Below are positions 9,381-18,516 of a stretch of 64,000 nt of DNA, piece after piece; positions within the stretch are counted from its first letter, which is position 1, and each line of letters starts with the position of its first letter. Under the pieces are notes generated by a model. That model had not been told where the DNA came from. It made no database searches and was given only the letters and a program-made list of their open reading frames with translations. Origin of the DNA: Enterococcus mundtii (GTDB lineage Bacteria; Bacillota; Bacilli; Lactobacillales; Enterococcaceae). The stretch lies in contig NZ_CP018061.1 in NCBI RefSeq assembly GCF_002813755.1, positions 1,478,001 to 1,542,000 of the forward strand, in the 5' to 3' direction. Position numbers and translations under genes: made by a program.

Positions 9381-10363
9381 GCTCGCTCCTTAAACTTTTC
9401 AATTCCTTTTGTTGCAATTGCCCTATCTTGATCTGGACTACCACCGCTCACACCAATACCACCAACAATGTTTCCTTGCCCATCTTTGAGAAGGAATCCA
9501 CCACCAAAGGTCACAAGCTTTCCATCACTTAATGTTTCTAATTGGAAAAGCGGCTGGTTTGGTTGTACCAACTCCGTTAGTTCGTGGGTGTCAGCTTTCA
9601 TTGAGACCGTTGTATAAGCCTTTTTGATTGCCATGCTTTCACTCACAATCAGTGCATCGTCCATTCGATAGAATTGTTTCAAAGCCCCGTTTTTATCAAC
9701 GATTGCAATAGAAACCGGTACGCTCAAACAATTCGCATGATCGATACACGCGTGAACGATCTCTTCAAAATCAAGTTTGATCTTTGGTTGTTGCACCCGT
9801 TTTTGATAACGACGGATGATTTGATTAAGCAGCACTTCTTGTTCCTGTTCATGATCTGCTTCACGGGCAAAAGAGTACAGACAATCAGATAAACGGTTGG
9901 CAAACTTGCTGAGTTCTGAACGGACTTCTTCGTTTTCCATAAAGCGATCAAGAACACGTTCCCCACGACGGCAAACCGTCCGAGCAACATGCAACTGCGC
10001 CCCTGCTAGACTTTTTCCAGGCAAAATAAATTCATGGATTTCTGGTAGTTTTGCTGTTTTTTCATCGATCCAGATTTCCAATTGATGAATATCTTCCGCA
10101 GAGATCAAGTCGCTTTTATGCGCTAATTTATCCTTTTTTGTTGCTGTCGCTAATTCTGCGTTCATCTGAAAAAGTTTATTTTGCACCCAGTTAAGCGCTT
10201 GTTGGCTTTCTGGATTTTTCAACATTTTTTGTGCCAAGCTGATTTGCGCACAGCACTCGTCAAACGTTCCATAGACTTCTACTCGTAAACTTGCTTTTTT
10301 TACTCGTGTCCCATCAAAAAGGCTCGTCATTCCTTGATCACCAGTTTTTGTATAGATCGGCAT
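9377..10363 (-). CDS. pduO: ATP:cob(I)alamin adenosyltransferase, PduO type, with C-terminal PduO/GlcG-like domain
   Basis: 328 residues from the ATG at 10361-10363 (AAGGAAG ahead of it). Upstream in-frame codons read through the end of pduN and lack a ribosome site. Residues 1-180 are the adenosyltransferase, with the ATP-binding TKTGDQGMTSLFDG and the conserved HVARTVCRRGERVLDR helix. Residues 195-328 are the second domain of the HbpS/GlcG family, seen in PduO and known to bind haem or cobalamin in some homologues. The enzyme makes adenosylcobalamin, the cofactor of PduCDE. No cobalamin reductase (PduS) is encoded nearby. Confidence 0.94.
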   Translation of the reverse strand: MPIYTKTGDQGMTSLFDGTRVKKASLRVEVYGTFDECCAQISLAQKMLKNPESQQALNWVQNKLFQMNAELATATKKDKLAHKSDLISAEDIHQLEIWIDEKTAKLPEIHEFILPGKSLAGAQLHVARTVCRRGERVLDRFMENEEVRSELSKFANRLSDCLYSFAREADHEQEQEVLLNQIIRRYQKRVQQPKIKLDFEEIVHACIDHANCLSVPVSIAIVDKNGALKQFYRMDDALIVSESMAIKKAYTTVSMKADTHELTELVQPNQPLFQLETLSDGKLVTFGGGFLLKDGQGNIVGGIGVSGGSPDQDRAIATKGIEKFKERA

Positions 10364-10376
10364 TCTTTTCACTTCC

Positions 10377-10640
10377 TTACATATCAAACGTATCGATGAT
10401 ACCAACAATCGCACAATCCACCGCTTCTGATGGCTCCGAGAATAAATGTCTCGCTGAACTACCGCTATTTAACAGAACATAATCACCAATTCCAGCACCT
10501 ACCGTATCAGCTGCCACTTGTTGAAAACGTACTGCCTCTTTTTGAGCATTTATCGGTTGCACGATCATTAATTTTTTGCCTACAAGAGAGGAATCTTTTT
10601 GAGTAGAAACAACGCTACCAATAATTTTTCCCATTAACAT
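10377..10640 (-). CDS. pduN: Microcompartment vertex protein (CcmL/EutN family pentamer)
   Basis: 87 residues with the hallmarks of bacterial microcompartment vertex proteins: GKIIGSVVSTQKDSSLVGKK at the start, the VGAGIGDYVLL turn and a C-terminal VDCAIVGIIDT strand. Five subunits cap each corner of the polyhedral shell. The start overlaps the end of pduM by 7 bp behind AAAGGAG; the ATG two codons later is an alternative. Confidence 0.93.
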   Translation of the reverse strand: MLMGKIIGSVVSTQKDSSLVGKKLMIVQPINAQKEAVRFQQVAADTVGAGIGDYVLLNSGSSARHLFSEPSEAVDCAIVGIIDTFDM

Positions 10641-11119
10641 TGCGATCCGCTCCTTTTACAGATAGTCATCTGTTTTTCCTGAATTTTTTCTTGCGCCAAT
10701 AATGTAAAGTTTTGATTCGTTGAAAGTATCAACGCTGCTTGATTCGGTAAAACAGCCACTTGCTTGTAAGTGATATACCGATTCGAAAAGGCATAACATG
10801 GTTTTTCAGCAACTGTAAAAACTTCGACGTTATAATGGAAGATTTCTACAGGTATCAAAGTCAGATCCGAAAAAGAGCATTGAAATCTAAGCTCACAACC
10901 GTAGTCCAAGCTACGAAATAGCCATCGTACGAATGGGTCGTTCTCATTTTTTGTTGCAAATTTCGTTAAAAAGAAGCAGTCGCAATTTTTGACATAGATA
11001 TATTTATTCGACAAAAAAGGGCTGATCGAATCCGTTTGAACGGAATCAGTTGATACGAACAATGTACTTTTTTCTCTTTTTATTAGCCAACCCACTACTT
11101 TTTGAACAATATCTTCCAT
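10634..11119 (-). CDS. pduM: Microcompartment assembly protein PduM
   Basis: 161 residues, close to Salmonella PduM (163), and in the same position between the pduL block and pduN. The sequence is poorly conserved, and the call leans on position and length more than on motifs. Visible features are a run of beta-strand-like segments, cysteines in the YVKNCDCFF phrase and an N-terminal helix (MEDIVQKVVGWLIKRE) that looks like an encapsulation helix. In Salmonella PduM is needed for normal shell structure; its biochemical activity is not known. The start follows the eutJ stop by 9 bp, behind AGGAG. Confidence 0.72.
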   Translation of the reverse strand: MEDIVQKVVGWLIKREKSTLFVSTDSVQTDSISPFLSNKYIYVKNCDCFFLTKFATKNENDPFVRWLFRSLDYGCELRFQCSFSDLTLIPVEIFHYNVEVFTVAEKPCYAFSNRYITYKQVAVLPNQAALILSTNQNFTLLAQEKIQEKQMTICKRSGSQC

Positions 11120-11128
11120 ACGAAACTC

Positions 11129-11968
11129 CTATTCCACAATGACTTTTGAGGCCATCGCTATGCCGATCGGTGTAACGAATTGCGGATGAACAGGTTTCAA
11201 TACTTTCTTACCAATGACGCTACTCATTTCTTCTTCAAACTGTGAAAAATAGGCAGCCCCGCCGACAACAAAAATCGGCTCGATTGGATGTTCATCTAGC
11301 ATTTTTTTGGCGATGGTCGCCATTTTTTGGATCACTGGACGACAAATCGTAAAATTTTCTGCTTCATTTTTGGGATTTCTCTTTATTTTTTCTGCGTCAT
11401 CTATATCTACGCTATGATAACCGACGATCACTAGAGTCATATGTGTACCACCAGTTGGTTCATCATCAACGAAGGCAACTTCTCCATTTTTAAGGACACT
11501 GATCCCCGTCGTACCGCCCCCGATATCAATGACGGCCCCATCTGCAATGCCAAGTGTCAAGGCAGCCGCTGATGGCTCATCCACTAACTGGTCGATTTCC
11601 ATGCCGGCACTTTCAATGACGTTTGCCACGACTTTTTTGTTGTTGCCGATCGTTCCTGGGGGGATAGCCCCGGAAGCGGCTTTAAGTGCAAACCCTAAAG
11701 CCGCTTCCGCTTCTTCCCTTAATACTTCAACGATCTTTACTGCTTTTTGATAATCAACGACCAAGCCATCACGTATCACTTTGGCTTCTTTGAACGCACC
11801 GAACAATGGTTGATTGTCAGCATCTAAGACAACTAAGACGATCGAAGCTGTGCCCAGATCCACACCAACCTTATAGCCATCGGCCGCTTTGTGACCAGTT
11901 GGCACAAAAGAATGGACGATTTTATTGAAAGATTCTAGTAACTCATTGCCTTTCTCAATTCCTTGCAT
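11129..11968 (-). CDS. eutJ: EutJ-family Hsp70-like chaperone of the pdu operon
   Basis: 279 residues from the ATG 11966-11968, behind AAGGAGC. The open frame extends 60 codons upstream into pduL, but that part has no ribosome site and is read in pduL in another frame. The protein has the actin/Hsp70 ATPase fold: phosphate loop VGVDLGTASIVLVVLDAD (residues 34-51), second phosphate loop DIGGGTTG (148-155) and adenosine motif VVGGAAYF near 240. EutJ proteins are thought to act as chaperones in microcompartment or enzyme assembly; a direct role is unproven. It is absent from the Salmonella pdu operon but present at the same point in the Listeria pdu operon. Confidence 0.88.
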   Translation of the reverse strand: MQGIEKGNELLESFNKIVHSFVPTGHKAADGYKVGVDLGTASIVLVVLDADNQPLFGAFKEAKVIRDGLVVDYQKAVKIVEVLREEAEAALGFALKAASGAIPPGTIGNNKKVVANVIESAGMEIDQLVDEPSAAALTLGIADGAVIDIGGGTTGISVLKNGEVAFVDDEPTGGTHMTLVIVGYHSVDIDDAEKIKRNPKNEAENFTICRPVIQKMATIAKKMLDEHPIEPIFVVGGAAYFSQFEEEMSSVIGKKVLKPVHPQFVTPIGIAMASKVIVE

Positions 11969-11984
11969 CTTTTGCTCCTTCTGA

Positions 11985-12611
11985 TCAACGAATGATCCTT
12001 GCTCTAGTTTCGGTAGTGACATTGGCCGCATTGGCTTCATCTGTATCGATGTGCATTTCCATGATAAATTTTTCGTGCGGGCGTAGCGCAACCTCATGAT
12101 AGACAGTTCCTCGTTCGCCAGATAAAATTTCGACTGAAACGCTCTCATCCTTATGCAGATCCAAACGTTTCATATCTTCATGATTCAAATGGATATGACG
12201 TTGTGCGATGATTGCAGCTGGGATCGTAATTGAAGCAGCTTCGGTCATCAAAGTGATTTCTACTGCTTCATCAAGATCACCAGAAAGTTTGATTGGTGGA
12301 TTGATCCCTAATAGACGTGCATCTGTTTTTGATACTTCTACTTGTGAGCGATTGCGGAACGGACCCAGAATCCGCACTCTTTCGATCTTTCCTTTTGGAC
12401 CGATCAACGTCACCGTTTGTTTTGCCGCAAATTCACCTGGTTGCTTTAAATCACGCAATTTTTCGATGGATTGTCCTGGGAAAAGTTGTTCAAAGTGAGC
12501 AGGTGTCAAATGGATATGACGATTAGAGATACCGATCGGAAAGGTTTGATCAAGATCTGCGATCACCTTCCGAACGATTTCTTTCAACTCAGCTTTTGAA
12601 AAATCAAGCAT
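11985..12611 (-). CDS. pduL: Phosphate propanoyltransferase (PduL phosphotransacylase)
   Basis: 208 residues. The start overlaps the pduJ end by 8 bp. Residues 1-20 form an amphipathic helix ([16 protein letters not shown]), fitting an encapsulation peptide. The zinc-binding motifs are SNRHIHL near residue 30 and [11 protein letters not shown] near 140, with [17 protein letters not shown] near the C-terminus. PduL is unrelated to Pta and swaps CoA for phosphate on propionyl-CoA, so recycling CoA inside the compartment. Its product, propionyl phosphate, goes to the kinase at the end of the operon. Confidence 0.94.
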   Translation of the reverse strand: MLDFSKAELKEIVRKVIADLDQTFPIGISNRHIHLTPAHFEQLFPGQSIEKLRDLKQPGEFAAKQTVTLIGPKGKIERVRILGPFRNRSQVEVSKTDARLLGINPPIKLSGDLDEAVEITLMTEAASITIPAAIIAQRHIHLNHEDMKRLDLHKDESVSVEILSGERGTVYHEVALRPHEKFIMEMHIDTDEANAANVTTETRARIIR

Positions 12612-12885
12612 TGTTTTGACCTACTAATAGTTTGTTCACATCATGATGAGGGCGAGGAATCACGTGTACAGAAACCACTTCACCTACACGCTCAGCTGCG
12701 GCAGAACCTGCATCTGTCGCTGCTTTGACCGCACCAACATCTCCACGAACCATGATCGTTACTAAACCAGAACCGATTTTCTCCGTTCCGATCAATTGTA
12801 CGTTAGCGGCTTTCACCATTGCATCAGCTGCCTCGACAGCCCCTACTAAACCTTTTGTTTCGATCATTCCTAATGCGTCATTCAT
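12604..12885 (-). CDS. pduJ: BMC shell hexamer protein PduJ
   Basis: 93 residues, a single BMC domain ([20 protein letters not shown], then the pore and VIPRPH turn). It is nearly identical to PduA encoded at the start of the operon, as in other pdu loci. It forms the flat hexagonal facets of the shell. The ribosome site is AGGAGG, nine bases ahead of the ATG. The assignment to J rather than A rests on position between pduK and pduL. Confidence 0.93.
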   Translation of the reverse strand: MNDALGMIETKGLVGAVEAADAMVKAANVQLIGTEKIGSGLVTIMVRGDVGAVKAATDAGSAAAERVGEVVSVHVIPRPHHDVNKLLVGQNNA

Positions 12886-12898
12886 TTATGTGTTCCTC

Positions 12899-13417
12899 CT
12901 AGTTTTTCTTATTTTTTTTGGTTGCAGTTTTATTTCCTTTTTTTGAAGAATCTTTTGACTTTTTTTCTTTGCTTGCCACTTCATCAGTGCTAAGTGAAGT
13001 AGGTTCTTTCTTATCTTCCTTGATAACAGGTACATTTTCACTCTTCACTGGTGTGGTTTTGTCTAATGAGGATTCTTGCTTCGTTGCTGTTTCCTCAACA
13101 ATAGTGACAGGTGTCTCTTCTTGGATCGGCTCATGTTGCTCTTCTTTTGAAGAAAAGACATCAAGGATATTGTCTCCTGGTCTTGGTATAACTAGAGAAG
13201 AGACGTAAGCATCCAGACCAATGGCAGCTGACTTTGCTGCATCGATCGCTGCTTTGACCGCCCCGACATCCCCTTGGATCATCACGGTCATCCAGCCAAA
13301 ACCTTTTGTTTTTTCTATACTCAAAAGTTCAATATTTGCGGATTTCACCATGATATCAGAAAGGTTGATGGCACTGGCTAATCCTGTTGATTCGATCATT
13401 CCGATTGCTTGATTCAT
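12899..13417 (-). CDS. pduK: BMC shell protein PduK with a charged, disordered C-terminal tail
   Basis: 172 residues. Residues 1-85 are a BMC domain that differs from PduA/J at the pore (KTKGFGWM in place of KIGSGLV). From about residue 90 the sequence is low-complexity: first acidic and Glu/Pro/Thr-rich, then strongly lysine-rich to the end (SKKGNKTATKKNKKN). Salmonella PduK also has an extension after its BMC domain. The start overlaps the pduH stop in ATGA. The tail may reach the lumen or cytosol and bind cargo or other compartments; that is inference. Confidence 0.88.
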   Translation of the reverse strand: MNQAIGMIESTGLASAINLSDIMVKSANIELLSIEKTKGFGWMTVMIQGDVGAVKAAIDAAKSAAIGLDAYVSSLVIPRPGDNILDVFSSKEEQHEPIQEETPVTIVEETATKQESSLDKTTPVKSENVPVIKEDKKEPTSLSTDEVASKEKKSKDSSKKGNKTATKKNKKN

Positions 13418-13773
13418 TGTTTCACCTCCAATAATTCCAAGGATTTTAATGGAATACCTTTGACGATTCGAGCAGCATTACTTCCTAGATTTCTCAAGAT
13501 CGCAGAAGGGACAATTGAAACATGCTCCAACACTTGATAAGGTTTCTCTTTTTTCAAGCTTTTATGATGTATGCAAAGAGTGTCCCTGCTCCCACCAATA
13601 CCTACTTGTAAAGGAGAAGCTAAAGCCGCTTCATACGCCGCTTGTGCTGCATCCTCAAACACTTTTGCTTCTAGCTTATACGGAATGCTTTCTTCTTCTA
13701 TCCCATAGAGTAAGGAAGTCAAGATTTCTTCGTCTATTCCATCTACGTAGATGATGATCGACGGTCTATCCAT
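13414..13773 (-). CDS. pduH: Diol dehydratase reactivase, small subunit
   Basis: 119 residues. The ATG at 13771-13773 is chosen over one two codons upstream because it sits seven bases after GAGGAGG. It matches the small subunit of the diol/glycerol dehydratase reactivating factor (PduH/DdrB), which has a fold like the dehydratase beta subunit. With PduG it swaps damaged, adenosyl-less cobalamin out of PduCDE using ATP. The start overlaps the pduG stop by 8 bp, so the two subunits are translationally coupled. Confidence 0.92.
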   Translation of the reverse strand: MDRPSIIIYVDGIDEEILTSLLYGIEEESIPYKLEAKVFEDAAQAAYEAALASPLQVGIGGSRDTLCIHHKSLKKEKPYQVLEHVSIVPSAILRNLGSNAARIVKGIPLKSLELLEVKQ

Positions 13774-15595
13774 GTTCATTCCTCCTCAAATGTGAAAGGA
13801 TCAACCCAGTGGCAACCGCATTTCTAGGACCTTCACACGCACGGACATTTCCTTGTCCAGCAACTAACCCATAGTGAGATAACGCATCTGTCACGATTTG
13901 GGGAATCTCAAAATCAAGTGCTGATCCTCCAACGATCACAACAAAAGGAATATCACGGATGTTGCCAGTTGGACTTACTCGTTTCAATGCTCGAATCGTG
14001 TTTGTTACAAATACTCGTTTTTTCGCTGTCTGTCTAACCAATTTGATTTTTTCGATCGAAAGATCAAGTGGAATTGGAATGAGACCCTCTGGTTTGACAA
14101 CGACAACTTTCGCAAATAAATGAGGATCTAACGGTTCCTCAAAGAATTGCACACTACCGTCTTCATGTCGGATATAAAAGATGTTCTCTACTTTTGCCAA
14201 AGGATACTTTTTGATATCTTCTGCCAAGTAAATATCGTCGATCCCTAACTCCGACTTGATCAATAATGTCACCATATCTCCTGCACCAGCCAAATGTGTA
14301 GCAGAAATCGCTTGTTCCCCAATGATCGACGCATCAGTCGAACCAGCACCTAAGTCCAAAATAGCTAAAGGTGTGCTTGTACCAGGTGTCGTCAAGGCGC
14401 CTAAAATAGCCGCTTCTGCTTCTGCTCCGCCAATTTCAACAGGTGTTTTCAAATCTTCTTCAATGGATTGTGCGATTTTCGACATTTGCAAATGATCCGA
14501 TTTGACCATCGAAGCAATCCCTACTGCTTGCTCCATCGAGAACTCACCGGCAACACCACCTTTGACCTCTATAGGAACAAAAGTATCGACTGCCAGTAAG
14601 TCTTGGATGAAAATTTCTGCGAGGGGGCGTTCCGTTAAATTCGCCATCGTTAGTCGAACTTTTTCGAGCATCCCATCGACATTGGTTCCTGACTCACCAG
14701 TCACATTGTCGATTTCTGCAAACGAACTCACCGCAGTCATGATATCTTCTGCACCAGCAGAGATTTCAACGATCTTGCGACGATTGCCACCTGTAATCTC
14801 AATACTTCCTGCCGGGATCACTCGTGCTTGTACATCCCCTTGAGGTGTCTTGATCACAACGGCAGAACGATTACCAATCAACGCACGAGCCATAGGAACG
14901 ATACTTTTCGTTGCTTCTGAATCCAGTTCAAAAACTGTCGCAATACCATATGGATTCGATAATTGAGCAACCCCTTGACCGGCAGGCGCTACTTCTACCG
15001 CAGCTAACATGCCTAGTGGGATGTTTTCAATATAAGCAACTTCGTCTATGATCGGGATCTTATGGGTCAAACGATTATTGACTAAAACCCCATCATCACT
15101 TTGAAGAATCGCACCTGTGACCCGAATGTTACTTTCAACGATTTGGTTGATCCATTTTGCCGCCTGATCAAATTCGATTTCTTTTTCAACGACGACGACA
15201 TAGTCATCATCGCTGAATTTTTTTTGGACTAATTCTGATAATTTGATCGTTTTTCCTACGCCTAAGCCATGACCGCCAGGCGTTTTTGGGTTATGACCGA
15301 TCATCGTCGATTCGGTGATGATCGTTTCAGTGATCATCTCCATCGCCACGTCACCAATGACAGGCGTTGCCTCGTTGATACGGATCAAATCGATATCAGA
15401 GATCGTAAGGTCATTTTTAGTGCAAGCTTCATTGATTGCTTTATAGATCCCAAAGAGATTCTTCTTCGTTCCTTTGATCCCCGTTGTTTCAGTAATAGCC
15501 GATTGTAGAAAATGAACCTGATCATTCGTATCGATCTCTGCAAGTGCGATCTCCGTTGAGGAATTTCCAATATCAATACCTATAATACGTTTCAT
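13766..15595 (-). CDS. pduG: Diol dehydratase reactivase, large subunit
   Basis: 609 residues (Salmonella PduG has 610). The ATG at 15593-15595 sits seven bases after GGGAGG, better than the ATG two codons upstream. The protein has an Hsp70/actin-like ATPase core: phosphate loop RIIGIDIGNSSTEIALAEID at the start and a second loop LDLGAGSTDASIIG near residue 420, followed by AGAGDMV. It releases inactive cobalamin from the dehydratase at the cost of ATP. It lies between the dehydratase subunit genes and pduH, as in all known pdu operons. Confidence 0.95.
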   Translation of the reverse strand: MKRIIGIDIGNSSTEIALAEIDTNDQVHFLQSAITETTGIKGTKKNLFGIYKAINEACTKNDLTISDIDLIRINEATPVIGDVAMEMITETIITESTMIGHNPKTPGGHGLGVGKTIKLSELVQKKFSDDDYVVVVEKEIEFDQAAKWINQIVESNIRVTGAILQSDDGVLVNNRLTHKIPIIDEVAYIENIPLGMLAAVEVAPAGQGVAQLSNPYGIATVFELDSEATKSIVPMARALIGNRSAVVIKTPQGDVQARVIPAGSIEITGGNRRKIVEISAGAEDIMTAVSSFAEIDNVTGESGTNVDGMLEKVRLTMANLTERPLAEIFIQDLLAVDTFVPIEVKGGVAGEFSMEQAVGIASMVKSDHLQMSKIAQSIEEDLKTPVEIGGAEAEAAILGALTTPGTSTPLAILDLGAGSTDASIIGEQAISATHLAGAGDMVTLLIKSELGIDDIYLAEDIKKYPLAKVENIFYIRHEDGSVQFFEEPLDPHLFAKVVVVKPEGLIPIPLDLSIEKIKLVRQTAKKRVFVTNTIRALKRVSPTGNIRDIPFVVIVGGSALDFEIPQIVTDALSHYGLVAGQGNVRACEGPRNAVATGLILSHLRRNEHG

Positions 15596-15624
15596 GCACA
15601 TTCCTCCCGATAACTGGCGATCCT

Positions 15625-16131
15625 TTAATTATCCCCTTTGAGCTTCTTACGTGTTTCATAATGTTCACTTGCTTCACGGAAATAAGCAGCAGAGATTTTC
15701 GCATGGTATTTCGTTTCTAATTCGTCGGCAATATCTAACAATTCTTGTTTACTTGAGCGATACGGACGTAACGCATTGTACATTGCTAAGACACGCTCAT
15801 CAGGGACTGCTGTCAATTCTGCGGCACGATCGAAGTTAGAAGAAATCGTCTTGCGACCCGCGCTATGAGCAATTTCACCTTGCGCTTTTAAGATCGATGG
15901 TGTGATCTTCAAATCTTCTGGCGTTAAAGAACCGTTCAATACATTAGCTAAAGTGATATCTTCTAATGTTTTGCCCGTTTTTGTTTTCACCCAGTCTGGA
16001 TGTTTGACAGCAATTGGGTAGTCAGCAGTCGTCGCTTGGGCGCCATTCGCAACTTCAGTTGTCCCAGTCGGTTTATTATTCATATCTTGTAAGATATTTC
16101 TTACCAAGCTTTCTAATGTCTGTTCGTTCAT
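15625..16131 (-). CDS. pduE: Propanediol dehydratase, small subunit
   Basis: 168 residues from the ATG at 16129-16131 (AGG eight bases ahead); an in-frame GTG three codons upstream is less likely because it overlaps the ribosome site. The N-terminal helix (NEQTLESLVRNILQDM) followed by a Gly/Thr-rich linker looks like an encapsulation or solubility peptide. The body (YPIAVKHPDWVKTKTGK, ITLANVLNGSLTPEDL) is typical of the gamma subunit of coenzyme-B12 diol dehydratase. It forms the (alpha-beta-gamma)2 enzyme with PduC and PduD. Confidence 0.94.
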   Translation of the reverse strand: MNEQTLESLVRNILQDMNNKPTGTTEVANGAQATTADYPIAVKHPDWVKTKTGKTLEDITLANVLNGSLTPEDLKITPSILKAQGEIAHSAGRKTISSNFDRAAELTAVPDERVLAMYNALRPYRSSKQELLDIADELETKYHAKISAAYFREASEHYETRKKLKGDN

Positions 16132-16144
16132 CTGTTTCACCTCG

Positions 16145-16822
16145 TTATAATGTTACAGCAATTTCTTCTGCTGGTTTCCCAATGACAACATGCTTTGTTT
16201 CTTTGATGTGAAGTAAAGCAGATTGTGCTTGGTATTTCGGACGTGCCATTTGGTCATTCATCATCGGCACTGGATTTGGTGATTCGCCTTTTGCATATTT
16301 CGCAGCGTTCTTACCGATTGCACGATACGTTTCCAGCGTGATCAGTGGCGCTTGCGGGAATAATTCAAGATTTGACAATGGTTGTAGATCTTTTTGGTGA
16401 ATGATCGCCGTTCCTTTTGATTGGATCGACACGCAAATTCCTGAACCTGAAAGCTTATCTCCCTCAACTGCGACAAATGCCACATCAGATGAACGGAAAA
16501 CTTTAATTACACGGGCTTTCAACCCTTCTTCTTCGATTCCTGCAATCACTTGTTTCAAGATATCTTTATGGCTCACACCAATGATATTCGTTGTTTGAGA
16601 TGTTGCGAATGCAGGTCCAACTGCAATAACCACTTCGTCTTGTGCATTGCCAGGTTGTGCGACACCGATTGAACGGAACCAAGATTCAGAATTGTTGTCT
16701 GTCATTACAACCGTTGACGGTGTACTTTTGAATGCAACTGTTTGTTCACTTTTCGTTGTATCCATTTCAGTCAAGACTTCTTGAATGATCGATCTTAGTA
16801 AATTTTCGTTGATTTCTGCCAT
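16145..16822 (-). CDS. pduD: Propanediol dehydratase, medium subunit
   Basis: 225 residues (224 in Salmonella). The first 20 residues, [18 protein letters not shown], closely resemble the PduD targeting helix that carries the whole dehydratase into the microcompartment. The rest is the beta subunit, which binds the lower face of adenosylcobalamin (segments [11 protein letters not shown] and [13 protein letters not shown]). The ribosome site is GGAGG. It follows pduC by 12 bp. Confidence 0.95.
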   Translation of the reverse strand: MAEINENLLRSIIQEVLTEMDTTKSEQTVAFKSTPSTVVMTDNNSESWFRSIGVAQPGNAQDEVVIAVGPAFATSQTTNIIGVSHKDILKQVIAGIEEEGLKARVIKVFRSSDVAFVAVEGDKLSGSGICVSIQSKGTAIIHQKDLQPLSNLELFPQAPLITLETYRAIGKNAAKYAKGESPNPVPMMNDQMARPKYQAQSALLHIKETKHVVIGKPAEEIAVTL

Positions 16823-16834
16823 TTCATACTCCTC

Positions 16835-18496
16835 CTATATATCCTGCGGGTTGATTGCGTTAGGAATTGCTTTCACTTTTTCCCACTCTGAGCCGTCTAA
16901 ACGGTGTCCAGTTCCTGGTCCAGCATAGTCATTTTTATCATTGACAGCAGAAATGACATTCCAATCTTTATCAAAGATAGAAGAAGTTTGTAAAAAGTCT
17001 CCGGCAACGCGTTGTTTCAATAGATTCAATACACTGACCGCCACATCTTCAAAGCCTGTTTTAGATAATGCTTTGACTAGATCTAAACCAGTTGCTCCAC
17101 TAGCCAACAACTCTTCTGCACCTTTGATATCTTGAACCATATCACGAGCAGGCATGTCATCAGAACCACGAGCATAAGTCGCCGCTTCTACTTCTTCGTC
17201 TGTGATCGTTGGTAACCCTAACTCTGCAAATAGTGCTTGCATCGCTTTCGCTGCTTTATTACGAACTTTGATCACTTCTGCTTCTTTGACTGGTCGTAAA
17301 CCACCATCAACACGAAGGTCACGTTGTAAAATGTTGTAATCGTCGAAATCATCTGCATCAAAGTTTGAACCCGCAAACATATTGTCGTAATTCGGAGTTG
17401 CAGAGTAGCCAGAAGAGATATAGTCAGTCCCTGGTAAGAATTGCATCAATAAACGAGCTGTTCGACGGATATCTGAGTGAGAGAATGTTTGGTCATTTCC
17501 AGAGGCCACTTCAAGGTCAAGCAACATAGCGATCAAGTTTTCCGCTAAGACCGCACGAATCCCTGATGGCACCGCACCTGGAATACCGATACAACTGATC
17601 GAACCATTTTGTAACCCTTGAACCCCCGCTGCTTTTGTCAGATAAATACATCTAGTTTCCAAGTACAACATCGATTTGCCTTCTGCATAACCCATTTGTA
17701 CTTCTGAACCAGTCCCTGAGGTGAAACGCATCTTCAAGCCGCGAGACGCATAACATGAGGCAAGGAATCCTTTCGACCAAGGCGTATCATCGCCATCGGT
17801 AAATACTTTCTCTGTTCCATAAACTGAGATCGTTTCAGCATAAGCTGTGAATCCTCTCATACCAAGGTCAAGTTCAGTTGCTTCTTCCAATGAGCACTGT
17901 GTCAACACCCCTGGACGTCCAACTTGTGAACCAATCATAATCGAGATGGCATTAAATGGTGCATAACGTGCAACCGCAACTGTTGTTTCTTGCTCATCAA
18001 AGCCACGTAAAGCGCCTTCAGCGGCATCCGCAGCAATCTGCACTGGGTTGTCGCGTAAGTTTGTTACGTGAGATTGGGTGGTAGGACGACGGCGAGCACG
18101 CATTTTTTGCACAGCCATCATCATTTCAACCACGTTCATGTAGCCAACCACTTCATTGATTTTTGCCGGTGTAGCAGAAGTCGTCAATTGGATGATTTCT
18201 TCACGACAAATGTTCGGATCAACGATTTTATTCGCTAATTCTTTCGATGACATTTGCATGACTTCTTCCGCACGAGTGATGTCGATGCCATACTGTGCGA
18301 TATAAGCATCGATCAAATCAAAGTCTTCTTTTGCTTTCCCATCTAATTCAACGACCTCACCCGCAACGATCTTGATGCTTGGTTTTGGATCATTAGGACT
18401 TTGCATGGCAATCAGACCTTCGTCTATCCACTCATCAACAAATCCATCCTGGTTCACTGGTCTTTTTGATAATTCTTCAAATCGTTTCGATTTCAT
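16835..18496 (-). CDS. pduC: Propanediol dehydratase, large (catalytic) subunit
   Basis: 553 residues (554 in Salmonella). It is a TIM-barrel subunit that holds the substrate and a metal ion and starts the radical reaction of adenosylcobalamin, turning 1,2-propanediol into propionaldehyde; the same family also dehydrates glycerol. Conserved segments include RRRPTTQSHVTNLRDNPVQ, SCYASRGLKMRFTSGTGSE and the C-terminal DYAGPGTGHRL. Whether the enzyme prefers propanediol or glycerol cannot be told from sequence alone, but the pdu-type surroundings favour propanediol. Confidence 0.96.
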   Translation of the reverse strand: MKSKRFEELSKRPVNQDGFVDEWIDEGLIAMQSPNDPKPSIKIVAGEVVELDGKAKEDFDLIDAYIAQYGIDITRAEEVMQMSSKELANKIVDPNICREEIIQLTTSATPAKINEVVGYMNVVEMMMAVQKMRARRRPTTQSHVTNLRDNPVQIAADAAEGALRGFDEQETTVAVARYAPFNAISIMIGSQVGRPGVLTQCSLEEATELDLGMRGFTAYAETISVYGTEKVFTDGDDTPWSKGFLASCYASRGLKMRFTSGTGSEVQMGYAEGKSMLYLETRCIYLTKAAGVQGLQNGSISCIGIPGAVPSGIRAVLAENLIAMLLDLEVASGNDQTFSHSDIRRTARLLMQFLPGTDYISSGYSATPNYDNMFAGSNFDADDFDDYNILQRDLRVDGGLRPVKEAEVIKVRNKAAKAMQALFAELGLPTITDEEVEAATYARGSDDMPARDMVQDIKGAEELLASGATGLDLVKALSKTGFEDVAVSVLNLLKQRVAGDFLQTSSIFDKDWNVISAVNDKNDYAGPGTGHRLDGSEWEKVKAIPNAINPQDI

Positions 18497-18516
18497 CTAT
18501 TTACTCACTCTCCAAT

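Noticed and set aside
11969..12148. N-terminal extension of the EutJ-like gene
   Set aside because: The extra 60 codons read the end of pduL in another frame; AAGGAG stands right before the ATG at 11968.
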